Below are positions 1-5,626 of a DNA stretch of 20,302 nt, one piece after another. A model generated the notes under the pieces. The model was not told the DNA's origin. It saw only the letters and a list, made by a program, of their open reading frames with translations, and searched no databases. The stretch is from a virus: positions 1 through 20,302 of IMG/VR virus record IMGVR_UViG_3300021379_001894. One strand, 5' to 3'. The first letter of the stretch is position 1. Each line of letters begins with the position of its first letter. The translations under genes and the position numbers were made by a program.

Positions 1-36
1 CCCGATTGCATCTTGGAACGCTTTGTTGATTTGCAT
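1..36 (-). CDS. 5' end of a gene running off the left edge (12 codons visible)
   Basis: Only the first twelve codons are visible (MQINKAFQDAIG, still open at position 1), so the product cannot be identified. The ATG (revcomp of 34-36) is favoured as a real start because a strong promoter-like element lies immediately in front of it: TTGACC, a 16-nt spacer, TATTAT, then only 6 nt to the ATG. The same geometry is found before several other genes in this window. The gene would be transcribed leftward, in the same direction as the metallopeptidase gene to its right, from which 54 nt separate it. The call depends on the promoter and on the reading frame staying open to the edge. Confidence 0.5.
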   Translation of the reverse strand, partial: MQINKAFQDAIG

Positions 37-42
37 GCCCAG

Positions 43-70
43 ATAATAGCACCCTTAAATCTGGGGTCAA
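43..70 (-). promoter_or_regulatory. Promoter TTGACC-16-TATTAT, 6 nt from ATG
   Basis: On the minus strand the -35-like TTGACC is at 70-65 and the -10-like TATTAT at 48-43, separated by 16 nt. The ATG of the left-edge gene starts 6 nt after the -10, so the expected transcription start would fall at or within a base or two of the start codon. Both hexamers are close to the sigma-70 consensus. Confidence 0.55.
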
Positions 71-90
71 CACTTTTTTTGAATAAAAAA

Positions 91-384
91 TCACTTTTTT
101 TTCAGATGTTGATGTTTCAACACCCAAGGGATGACTAAATTCTCTACACAGCGCACATAAGCTTCCTCATCATTGTCTGCCATGAACGCCACACCAGTCA
201 TTTCGAATATGAGGTGAGTGACTTCATGAACGAGGGTCCACCAATGCTGATCTGGATTTGTCAAGCATTTTTTCGAGATTATAATCTGCCCCTTATCTAA
301 ATCACACTCTCCCCAATCTTCCATCTCCCTATAAATAATTTTTATTTTTTTATTTAAAACCTCGATAGAAGAAAGTTTTCTCAT
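91..384 (-). CDS. Small HExxH zinc metallopeptidase-like protein
   Basis: A 97-residue protein with a zinc-peptidase motif HEVTH at residues 53-57, preceded by a hydrophobic strand (WWTLV) and followed by an acidic segment (DNDEEAYVRCVE, about 70-81) in which E73 or E74 could be the third zinc ligand. The N-terminal WGECDLDKGQIIIS segment resembles the beta-strand region before the HExxH helix of small phage metallopeptidases related to the ImmA/IrrE (DUF955) group. It is much shorter than true ImmA and lacks a DNA-binding domain, so the substrate is unknown. Anti-restriction, anti-defence or toxin-antitoxin processing are only guesses. The gene is transcribed divergently from the operon starting at 442. 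A GTGTAAT element lies 8 nt before its ATG. Confidence 0.7.
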   Translation of the reverse strand: MRKLSSIEVLNKKIKIIYREMEDWGECDLDKGQIIISKKCLTNPDQHWWTLVHEVTHLIFEMTGVAFMADNDEEAYVRCVENLVIPWVLKHQHLKKK

Positions 385-392
385 TATAAATA

Positions 393-399
393 ATTACAC
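393..399 (-). promoter_or_regulatory. GTGTAAT start-proximal element before the metallopeptidase gene
   Basis: Revcomp of 393-399 reads GTGTAAT, followed by 8 nt (TATTTATA) and then the ATG at 384. It matches the GTGTA-type elements before the genes at 2444, 4297, 7069 and 15351. No good -35 is visible upstream. It is interpreted as a candidate phage (possibly late) promoter. Confidence 0.35.
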
Positions 400-406
400 T
401 TTGCCC

Positions 407-434
407 TTGACTGGGAACCAATATTTGCTAAAAT
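407..434 (+). promoter_or_regulatory. Promoter TTGACT-16-TAAAAT, 7 nt from ATG
   Basis: TTGACT (407-412), a 16-nt spacer and TAAAAT (429-434) form a near-consensus sigma-70 promoter. The next start codon (442) begins 7 nt after the -10, so the mRNA would start at or next to the ATG. It would drive the plus-strand operon 442-2372, together with the second promoter at 666. Confidence 0.65.
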
Positions 435-441
435 ATTTCTG

Positions 442-657
442 ATGACAGTAGAAGACAAATTAAAATTACTCGATACAATAAGAGAAGAAATCGAAGAGCT
501 AGACCTTCAAAAGAAGAAACTCTTTATGATGGCTAGAGATAAAATGGATCTGCCAGCAAAATATAATAATGATATTTGGGATTACACTATGTGTGGATTA
601 CAGTTTCTTAAGTTTGAAATCCGAACAGCTCTTGAAGAAGAAGATAAAAAAGATTAA
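442..657 (+). CDS. Small acidic helical protein, unknown function
   Basis: A 71-residue protein I do not recognise. Its first third (residues 3-25) is a charged heptad-like stretch (TVEDKLKLLDTIREEIEELD) likely to form a helix or coiled coil, and the last residues are very acidic (ALEEEDKKD). There is no signal peptide or membrane segment. It is the first gene of a rightward operon. The start is chosen because the TTGACT/TAAAAT promoter ends 7 nt before it and no Shine-Dalgarno sequence exists. A second promoter immediately follows its stop codon, so it may be expressed separately from the genes downstream. Confidence 0.65.
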   Translation: MTVEDKLKLLDTIREEIEELDLQKKKLFMMARDKMDLPAKYNNDIWDYTMCGLQFLKFEIRTALEEEDKKD

Positions 658-665
658 AAAAACGC

Positions 666-693
666 TTGACTCTACTTTTAATTGATTTAAATT
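666..693 (+). promoter_or_regulatory. Promoter TTGACT-16-TAAATT, 7 nt from ATG
   Basis: TTGACT (666-671), a 16-nt spacer and TAAATT (688-693), with the ATG at 701 exactly 7 nt after the -10. The spacing is identical to that of the promoter at 407-434. The element lies in the 43-nt gap after the stop of the preceding small gene. Confidence 0.6.
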
Positions 694-700
694 CAGCTCG

Positions 701-1198
701 ATGAACATATTTTGCCTCGACAAAGATCCTGAGATCGCAGCAAGACAGCACTGCGACAAGCACTGTGTTAAGATGATCCTTGAGTGTAATCAACTGCTCT
801 GCACCACATTCTGGATGCAAGACATTGAAGCACCATATAAGAAGACTCACAACAATCACCCTTCTGCAATCTGGGCTAGAGAGTCCAGAGGAAACTTCGA
901 GTGGCTTGTCCAACATGCAGCCGCACTTCTCAATGAGTATACCCAAAGATATGGCAAACGTCATAAAAGCACTGATGCTTTCATCTGGGTATTAGAGAAC
1001 AAGCACCGCTTACATTTTGACAAGGAAGAGCAGACTGAGTTTGCTGTAGCTATTGCTCAAGATCAAAAATGCCGCCAACTCCCAAACTTCGATACACTTT
1101 CTGTTGTCGAAAAGTATCGCGAGTATTATAATCATGACAAATCATACATGGCTAAATGGCAATACAGCGAAACTCCAAAGTGGTATCAGCCTAAATGA
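701..1198 (+). CDS. Conserved phage protein with CDKH motif, function unknown
   Basis: A 165-residue cytosolic protein with a pattern I associate with a protein common in marine phages and some bacteria: an N-terminal MNIFCLDKDP strand, a CDKHCVKMILE segment (18-28), NNHPSAIWARES (51-62), then NFEWLVQHAAALLNEYTQRYGKRHKS (65-90) and a C-terminal aromatic AKWQYSETPKWYQPK. The conserved H/C/D residues suggest a metal or nucleic-acid site. It is sometimes thought of near pyrimidine-dimer glycosylases, but I cannot confirm that. It is the second cistron of the plus operon. Its TGA overlaps the ATG of a 34-aa gene (ATGA at 1195-1198), implying translational coupling. Confidence 0.6.
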   Translation: MNIFCLDKDPEIAARQHCDKHCVKMILECNQLLCTTFWMQDIEAPYKKTHNNHPSAIWARESRGNFEWLVQHAAALLNEYTQRYGKRHKSTDAFIWVLENKHRLHFDKEEQTEFAVAIAQDQKCRQLPNFDTLSVVEKYREYYNHDKSYMAKWQYSETPKWYQPK

Positions 1199-1299
1199 CC
1201 AAGTGGGATTTATTCAATTATTTTTTAATAGGCTTTATAATTGGAGAGCTAATTGTTTGGGCCTGTTGGGTAATTGAAATTTATTTAGATACACTATGA
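1195..1299 (+). CDS. 34-aa single-pass membrane microprotein
   Basis: This very short reading frame translates to MTKWDLFNYF followed by a hydrophobic stretch (LIGFIIGELIVWACWVIEIY) and ends in LDTL. Residues about 9-29 form one clear transmembrane segment. Both ends use ATGA overlaps: its ATG (1195-1197) overlaps the stop of the gene before, and its stop (1297-1299) overlaps the ATG (1296) of the nuclease gene after. That is strong positional evidence for a real, coupled gene, and without it there would be a 97-nt gap in an otherwise gapless operon. Function is unknown. A membrane-acting phage early peptide is possible. Confidence 0.7.
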   Translation: MTKWDLFNYFLIGFIIGELIVWACWVIEIYLDTL

Positions 1300-1781
1300 T
1301 TGACGAAGAAATAAAATCTTTGGGAGAACAGAGACAAAATGCTCACCCTAATGGAACTCCAAGATATTACGACGACCCAAATGTCGAAGATACAATTGGA
1401 GTTCGAGGGGAAGCAGCTTTTGCCCAACGATACAATTTAAATATCGATAAAAGAATTCTCCCAGAAGGAGATGATCACATTGATTTTATTGTAGAAATAA
1501 ATAATCAAAAGGTATCTATCGATATTAAAACAGCCCAAAAAGCTTACAACCTCTTAATCAAAGAATGGGAGATTGATAAGTGTGCTGACATCCTTGTCTT
1601 AGCAGAATATACAAATGGCAAAATTAATTTCCTTGGATGGGAAACTAAAGAAATTATGAAATTGATGCCTAAGAAAGTTTTTTCTCGACTTAATATCAAA
1701 AACTATTATAGACATAGAAATGACTTAAGGCCCATGTCTCAATTAGACAAACTACTCCCGAATCAATTTAATTTAATATGA
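1296..1781 (+). CDS. PD-(D/E)XK-type nuclease-like protein
   Basis: A 161-residue protein with the hallmarks of a small PD-(D/E)XK nuclease fold: GVRGEAAFAQRYNL with E39 on the first helix, D63 in a strand (IDFIV), and a second strand ending in IDIKTA, where D76-I-K78 matches the (D/E)xK triad. A core strand ADILVLAEY and FLGWETK follow, as in restriction-endonuclease-like proteins. In phages such proteins act as Holliday-junction resolvases, single-strand nucleases or host-DNA degraders, and which applies here cannot be told. It lies inside the coupled operon, with 4-nt overlaps on both sides (1296-1299 and 1778-1781). Confidence 0.7.
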   Translation: MIDEEIKSLGEQRQNAHPNGTPRYYDDPNVEDTIGVRGEAAFAQRYNLNIDKRILPEGDDHIDFIVEINNQKVSIDIKTAQKAYNLLIKEWEIDKCADILVLAEYTNGKINFLGWETKEIMKLMPKKVFSRLNIKNYYRHRNDLRPMSQLDKLLPNQFNLI

Positions 1782-2029
1782 GAGAACACTTTGAAAACTT
1801 TTTTGTAGCAATTGGCTCAATACTTATTGGTATACCAATTGGTTTTTTTGTAGGCATTGTTTGCTGGTTTAAATTTCCATTCCAAATTTATTATCAAGCA
1901 AGAGCAAACTTAGCTATACAAAGAATACATAGGGCAGAGCAACAAATCAAACAACTTCAAGAAGAAGACCAAGACATTTGGGAAAGACATATTAACAGAA
2001 TGGAAGAAAAAAAATCTTATGACAATTGA
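1778..2029 (+). CDS. Membrane-anchored coiled-coil small protein
   Basis: An 83-residue protein with a hydrophobic N-terminal segment (about residues 9-33, VAIGSILIGIPIGFFVGIV) that should span the membrane. A basic/aromatic hinge (FKFPFQIYYQAR) follows, then a charged heptad-like region (about 44-80) rich in Gln and Glu. The layout resembles phage spanin-like or membrane-tether proteins, but there is no clear family and no lysis context (the lysis genes are about 9 kb away on the other strand). Its start overlaps the nuclease stop by 4 nt and its end overlaps the next gene by 11 nt. Confidence 0.65.
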   Translation: MREHFENFFVAIGSILIGIPIGFFVGIVCWFKFPFQIYYQARANLAIQRIHRAEQQIKQLQEEDQDIWERHINRMEEKKSYDN

Positions 2030-2372
2030 AGAAATCATAAAACTACTAGAAGAAACTACCAATGATTTAAAAAATACATTGCGTAGAAAAAGTTCTGATT
2101 ATACTGGAGGACAAGCAAGCCAAGATCCTTTTGCAAACTTTAGAGCTACTGAAGTTCTAGACATTGATCCAGTAATTGGAATCATGATGAGAATCATGGA
2201 CAAGATCCAAAGGGTTCGCTCTTTCGTCAATGATGGAGAACTCAAAGTCCCGAACGAAAGTGTTTATGACGCTTTTGATGACATGATTGGCTACACAATT
2301 CTAGCCAAAGCAATGATCAAGGAAAAGAGAGATCAATCTGTAGTTAAAGAATCACTCTGGAAAGAGGACTAA
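2019..2372 (+). CDS. DUF1599-like (nucleotide-modification-associated / MazG-like helical) protein
   Basis: A 117-residue all-helical protein. Residues 24-40 read KSSDYTGGQASQDPFAN, followed by IGIMMRIMDKIQRVRSF (53-69) and ESVYDAFDDMIGYTILAKAMI (80-100). The order K..DY - RI.DK..R - ES..D...D...Y is typical of DUF1599 proteins, related to the all-alpha NTP pyrophosphohydrolase superfamily, with E80, D84 and D87/D88 as likely metal ligands. In phages this family is linked to nucleotide-pool control or modified-base metabolism. It is the last gene of the plus operon, 30 nt before a strong terminator. Confidence 0.65.
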   Translation: MTIEEIIKLLEETTNDLKNTLRRKSSDYTGGQASQDPFANFRATEVLDIDPVIGIMMRIMDKIQRVRSFVNDGELKVPNESVYDAFDDMIGYTILAKAMIKEKRDQSVVKESLWKED

Positions 2373-2402
2373 AAACGATTAAAAATTCATCAACCATCAA
2401 AG

Positions 2403-2429
2403 CCCACTCTTTCGAGAGTGGGTTTTTTT
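2403..2429 (+). terminator. Rho-independent terminator with UUCG loop
   Basis: An 8-bp perfect stem (CCCACTCT / AGAGTGGG, 2403-2410 and 2415-2422) closed by a TTCG tetraloop is followed at once by seven T residues (2423-2429). It ends the 442-2372 operon and insulates the virion-protein gene that begins 15 nt later. Confidence 0.95.
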
Positions 2430-2436
2430 GTGTAAT
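2430..2436 (+). promoter_or_regulatory. GTGTAAT start-proximal element before the protease/virion gene
   Basis: GTGTAAT (2430-2436) lies between the terminator T-run and the ATG at 2444, with 7 nt (ATAGGTT) between. Because the terminator stops upstream transcription and only 14 nt separate the T-run from the ATG, the promoter must be here or overlap the hairpin. No -35 is present, which suggests a -10-only, phage-directed (late-type) promoter. Confidence 0.45.
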
Positions 2437-2443
2437 ATAGGTT

Positions 2444-4189
2444 ATGCCATCTGTTACCAGAGTTCATTCTTCTGACGCTCAAGTTTTTATCAATGATTTT
2501 AGACTCAAAGGAGTGCAGTCATTTAATTATGAAAACCCCAAGTCAACTACTGAAATTAGAAAACTGGGTTCTTATAAAACAGAAGATTATGTTTTAAATT
2601 CTGATCAACCAGTAACAGCAAGTATGAATTTTCTTCTTACTTCAAGAAAAAATTTAGAAGATACTTTAACTTCAAATATTGATAATGCTATCGATGGAAA
2701 AACTGCTAGTGCGACCACCATGGATGTGTATCAAGCAGATGTTTTTAATAATGCAGATGCAACTCAAGAAGACCTAGAAAGAAATACAAATTGCTGGATT
2801 CATAATTTAACTGGAATTACATCTATTGTTGCTTGGAACAGTAGAAATATCGGAGATCCAGAAGGAACAAATCTAGGAGGCATAGCAATTTCAAAAAGAC
2901 ATATCTTACACACAAGACATGCAGCTTATAATGTTAATGATATTGTTTATTTTGTGACAAAAAATGATACTTTAATCTCAAGAACAATTGTTGCTAGAAA
3001 TAATAACACTTCAAGCTTAGCTGCTGCAACTGATTTTGGAGTTTGTTTGCTTGACGAAGATTTACCAGATTCAATTGAAGTAGTAAAAGTTCTACCAAGA
3101 GATGCTTATCAATATTTTGATGCATCTAATATTAGTTCACCAAACTGGTTTGGAGATAGCGGAGCAGATCAAACACTTTGTTTTTTTGTTGATGCAGATC
3201 ATAAAGCAAACATAAGAAGATTAAGTACACTACAATTCAGAGATCTTAATTATAGAAATCCGACTACAAATTTGTATGGATTATTCGCAGCAACTCCACC
3301 AAGCTCAGACTATGATGATTGGACTGAAGATATGGTAAACGGAGATTCTGGAAGCCCATTCTGTCTTATCATTAATAACGAATGTGTTTTAATTGGTTTA
3401 ACTTATGGAGGTTATGTAACTACTTCAGGACCATTCGTAAGTTCAGCAAAAACTTTTAAAGAAATTAATGAACTAATTAGAGATGTTGATAAAGAATATG
3501 GAATTCGAACAGGTTATCAACTTTCTACAATTGATTTATCTCAAGAATTTAGACCTCAACAAAGCACACAATACAAAGATTTCTTATCACACGAAGAAAC
3601 AACAATTGCTTTAAAAGATAATGCAGGAACTACAACTTTTTCTAAGGCATACTTAACAGATTATTCTATACAATTCGCTGTAGGAGATTTTACTCAAGGA
3701 TCTTACTCATATGAAGCAGATTCAATCTCTACTAGTTCTTCTTCTGAAACAGAAACTATATCAGATACTTTTAATATTTTTAAGCCGCAAAATATTACTG
3801 TCACCACAGACTTCAATGAAGGAATAAACTCAACCGAATATGCAATTCAAAATATAACTTTAAATGTTTCTATAGAAAGACAGGCTACAACAAGAATTGG
3901 TAGTAGAGGTGCAAAAAGAAGATACCCAACTCTGCCGTCTAATGGATCTTTAACTTTTTCTATAATTAAAAATAATACTAGTGATACAGTAGATCTATCA
4001 AATCTAGTAACAGAGAAAGGAAATTTTACTTTTTCTGTAGAAGGAAGTGATTCGACTTTAAATATAGAAGTTGACAATTGTTTTTTAGAATCTGTAGGAA
4101 ATTCTCAAGATTTAGACGGAAATGCAACACTTGACTTTAATTATACATTTCCGATTTCAAATGATGCAATTAAATATTATTTTTCGTAA
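2444..4189 (+). CDS. Virion-like protein with embedded trypsin-like serine protease domain
   Basis: A 581-residue protein in three parts. Residues 1 to about 105 (VFINDFRLKGVQSFNYENP, LGSYKTEDYV, PVTASMNFLL) look like the beta-rich start of a tail-tube or other virion structural protein. Residues about 110-350 look like a chymotrypsin/trypsin-fold protease: HILHTRHAAY aligns with the WxLTAAHC motif (catalytic H159), TDFGVCLL with DIALL (D197) and NGDSGSPF with GDSGGP (S302), followed by the strand CVLIGLTYGG. Residues about 355-581 return to structural-type sequence (YSIQFAVGDFTQGSYSYEA, AIQNITLNVSIERQ). All three catalytic residues are present with normal order and spacing, so activity is likely. 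There is no signal peptide. It could process virion proteins, cleave itself, or cut host surface protein. It is preceded by a terminator and its own start-proximal promoter. Confidence 0.8.
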   Translation: MPSVTRVHSSDAQVFINDFRLKGVQSFNYENPKSTTEIRKLGSYKTEDYVLNSDQPVTASMNFLLTSRKNLEDTLTSNIDNAIDGKTASATTMDVYQADVFNNADATQEDLERNTNCWIHNLTGITSIVAWNSRNIGDPEGTNLGGIAISKRHILHTRHAAYNVNDIVYFVTKNDTLISRTIVARNNNTSSLAAATDFGVCLLDEDLPDSIEVVKVLPRDAYQYFDASNISSPNWFGDSGADQTLCFFVDADHKANIRRLSTLQFRDLNYRNPTTNLYGLFAATPPSSDYDDWTEDMVNGDSGSPFCLIINNECVLIGLTYGGYVTTSGPFVSSAKTFKEINELIRDVDKEYGIRTGYQLSTIDLSQEFRPQQSTQYKDFLSHEETTIALKDNAGTTTFSKAYLTDYSIQFAVGDFTQGSYSYEADSISTSSSSETETISDTFNIFKPQNITVTTDFNEGINSTEYAIQNITLNVSIERQATTRIGSRGAKRRYPTLPSNGSLTFSIIKNNTSDTVDLSNLVTEKGNFTFSVEGSDSTLNIEVDNCFLESVGNSQDLDGNATLDFNYTFPISNDAIKYYFS

Positions 4190-4190
4190 G

Positions 4191-4273
4191 AAAAATCGTG
4201 GCCTCCTTATTTGCCTCAAAATCGTACAAACTTGGACCTTTTCCTTATTTGGCCTAAAATCGTACAAACTTGG
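4191..4273 (+). repeat. Short tandem direct repeat (AAAATCGT-containing, two near-perfect 31-nt copies)
   Basis: The 107-nt gap between 4189 and 4297 holds two near-identical direct copies, 4205-4235 and 4243-4273, offset by 38 nt, both ending AAAATCGTACAAACTTGG. They differ only around TTTGCCTC versus TTTGGCCT. A third AAAATCGT is at 4192-4199. No inverted repeat or terminator is apparent. The repeats may be a protein-binding site or the trace of a local duplication. Confidence 0.75.
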
Positions 4274-4282
4274 GACTTTTTC

Positions 4283-4289
4283 GTGTATA
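4283..4289 (+). promoter_or_regulatory. GTGTATA start-proximal element
   Basis: GTGTATA (4283-4289) is followed by 7 nt (GAGTTAT) and the ATG at 4297. It is the same arrangement as before the genes at 2444 and 15351. There is no convincing -35. Confidence 0.35.
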
Positions 4290-4296
4290 GAGTTAT

Positions 4297-4539
4297 ATGC
4301 CAAGACAAAAACAAGATGAGATTCATTGCGATTTTAGTTTAACTTCTGGAGATTGGGTATCTTACAGAGCAGAGGTTACTGGTTTTTATGGCTCATATGA
4401 TTTTTCCGAACTAAATGATCATATTGTTCGTGAATTTAACAAAAAAATAAGAGACTTGAACATGCCAGAGTCTCTATATATTTCTCCTTATGATGCTGGA
4501 TTACGCTACACTGGAGACGGAACAACCTTTAATGGTTAA
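4297..4539 (+). CDS. Hypothetical protein, 80 aa
   Basis: A soluble 80-residue protein (starting MPRQKQDEIHCDFSLTSGDW, with an EFNKKIRDLNMPESLYISPYD middle) with mixed alpha/beta character and no recognised motif, signal or membrane segment. It has its own GTGTA-type element upstream and ends 1 nt before the stop codon of a convergent minus-strand gene. The pairing of a GTGTA element with the upstream virion-like gene suggests late expression, but its role is unknown. Confidence 0.55.
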   Translation: MPRQKQDEIHCDFSLTSGDWVSYRAEVTGFYGSYDFSELNDHIVREFNKKIRDLNMPESLYISPYDAGLRYTGDGTTFNG

Positions 4540-4540
4540 A

Positions 4541-4792
4541 TTAAAAAACCTGTTTTTTTAAGGTTTTAAAAATATCATACAAGCAATAGTCTTGTTTGCT
4601 TGCTTCACGAACTTTGTTATTCATTTCAAAGCTGTGAGAAGTGTGGGCAATTTCTCTTTTGATTACCCAACCGTCTTCAATAAAATAATCAGAATCCCAG
4701 TCAAAGACTTGTGAGAAGTAGTCAAGGGCAAGCATATGCCTTTGAGCTTCTGAGATCTCAATTTCAACCTTTTGTGTCCCCGTTATTTTCAT
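4541..4792 (-). CDS. Hypothetical protein, 83 aa
   Basis: An 83-residue protein not recognised. It begins with a beta-strand-like MKITGTQKVEIEISEAQRHMLALDYF and continues DWDSDYFIEDGWVIKRE, compatible with a small alpha/beta protein. It is the last cistron of the minus-strand unit 7032 to 4541. Its start lies inside the 3' end of the preceding gene (29-nt overlap), so translation is probably coupled. The converging gene ends at 4539, and no strong terminator is visible in the junction. Confidence 0.6.
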   Translation of the reverse strand: MKITGTQKVEIEISEAQRHMLALDYFSQVFDWDSDYFIEDGWVIKREIAHTSHSFEMNNKVREASKQDYCLYDIFKTLKKQVF

Positions 4793-5129
4793 GCACTCTT
4801 ATTACACCATTTTGGTATAATGCGTCAAGATTATATTTTTGCTTGGCATCCTTCCAGTTATCATAAGAGAGTCTACGACCAAATAAATAGTAGACTTTAT
4901 TCCCCATAGGGGTGACGATTGCAGCACCTTTTACGTGATGCAATACGCCATTATTCCAGAACTCTTGGCAACCATTATGGAAGATTCTTGCAGGTCCACC
5001 TTCACGATGACGGATTGTGCATTCTCTATCCAAGTAATAGCTAAGACCATCATACTCAAGACGAATAAACTCTTCTTGATTAGTGACAGGTTTAGTTTGC
5101 CTAAAGAAATTGTCTGGAGTTTTACCCAT
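4764..5129 (-). CDS. Protein with HREGGPA-type (MORN-like) short repeats
   Basis: A 121-residue protein whose middle (about residues 35-90) carries two copies of a short beta-hairpin repeat: TIRHREGGPARIFHNGCQEFW and then NNGVLHHVKGAAIVTPMGNKVYYLFG. The pattern G-x-(L/I)HRxxGPA-x-aromatic-xxG occurs in many phage and bacterial proteins of unknown function. It resembles MORN-like strand repeats that can bind partners or build a beta-sheet. The ending is charged (VIRVHENNGDTKG). The start codon overlaps the stop of the preceding gene (TAATG, 1 nt). Function is unknown. Confidence 0.65.
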   Translation of the reverse strand: MGKTPDNFFRQTKPVTNQEEFIRLEYDGLSYYLDRECTIRHREGGPARIFHNGCQEFWNNGVLHHVKGAAIVTPMGNKVYYLFGRRLSYDNWKDAKQKYNLDALYQNGVIRVHENNGDTKG

Positions 5130-5419
5130 TACTCATCTTCACAAAGAGTTAAAGGAATATCCCACCCTTTTTCAACACCCTGAGAGAACAGACCCAATTC
5201 TAAAAGCTCCTCATAAAGCTCATCATGTTCTTCACCATCTAATTCCTCTCCAATACCATTACGACAATTTTCATCATAGTGATAAATACAATAATCTGCG
5301 CCATCCCAAGTTTCATCACCTTGAACGACAATTCTCTTGCCATCAATTTCTGCATGATAATACCAGATAGCCCTTACATAAGTCTCCTCTGGATCACTTA
5401 ATACTTTTAAACTTTTCAT
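5129..5419 (-). CDS. Acidic hypothetical protein, 96 aa
   Basis: A 96-residue, strongly acidic protein. Its first half is beta-like (TYVRAIWYYHAEIDGKRIVVQGDETW). The second half is Asp/Glu-rich (EELDGEEHDELYEELLELG), giving a very low predicted pI, as in DNA-mimic or ligand-binding small phage proteins. No family is recognised. It lies in the minus-strand string, 2 nt after the gene before it and overlapping the next by 1 nt. Confidence 0.65.
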   Translation of the reverse strand: MKSLKVLSDPEETYVRAIWYYHAEIDGKRIVVQGDETWDGADYCIYHYDENCRNGIGEELDGEEHDELYEELLELGLFSQGVEKGWDIPLTLCEDE

Positions 5420-5421
5420 AA

Positions 5422-5616
5422 TTAATCTTTAGTAAAAGTAATATTCCGCACTTCAATGTCCTCTGGATTCTTTTTAGCGCGAGCTTCAGCTTTCTTTAGT
5501 TCATTCTCTGTGAAAAGAAAATGTCTGCCATCATCGGAGCTAATCTGAAAGTAGACAAGCGCACCGTTGCCTTTCTTTTTGTCGTTTACGACAGTATTAA
5601 TATATGCGTATTTCAT
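5422..5616 (-). CDS. Hypothetical protein, 64 aa
   Basis: The reading frame can be opened at a TTG (5673), but that start lies deep inside thyX. The ATG at 5616 (MKYAYINTVV) gives a 64-residue protein starting 10 nt after the thyX stop, which is the better choice. The sequence has a beta-strand opening (YAYINTVV, GALVYFQISS), a GRHFLFTENELKKAEARAKKNPED central helix, and an ending with the strand EVRNITFTKD. This is reminiscent of small conserved phage proteins of unknown role. It is co-transcribed with thyX. Confidence 0.65.
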   Translation of the reverse strand: MKYAYINTVVNDKKKGNGALVYFQISSDDGRHFLFTENELKKAEARAKKNPEDIEVRNITFTKD

Positions 5617-5626
5617 AGAATCAAAA

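Noticed and set aside
608-964. 118-aa open frame on the minus strand overlapping the operon start
   Set aside because: It lies antisense over the well-supported 701-1198 gene and the end of 442-657. Composition is atypical and it has no start signal. Treated as a shadow.
4545-4567. Possible terminator hairpin at the convergent junction
   Set aside because: Only 7 bp of A/T-rich stem with T-run in the loop and no U-tract after it on either strand. Too weak to call.
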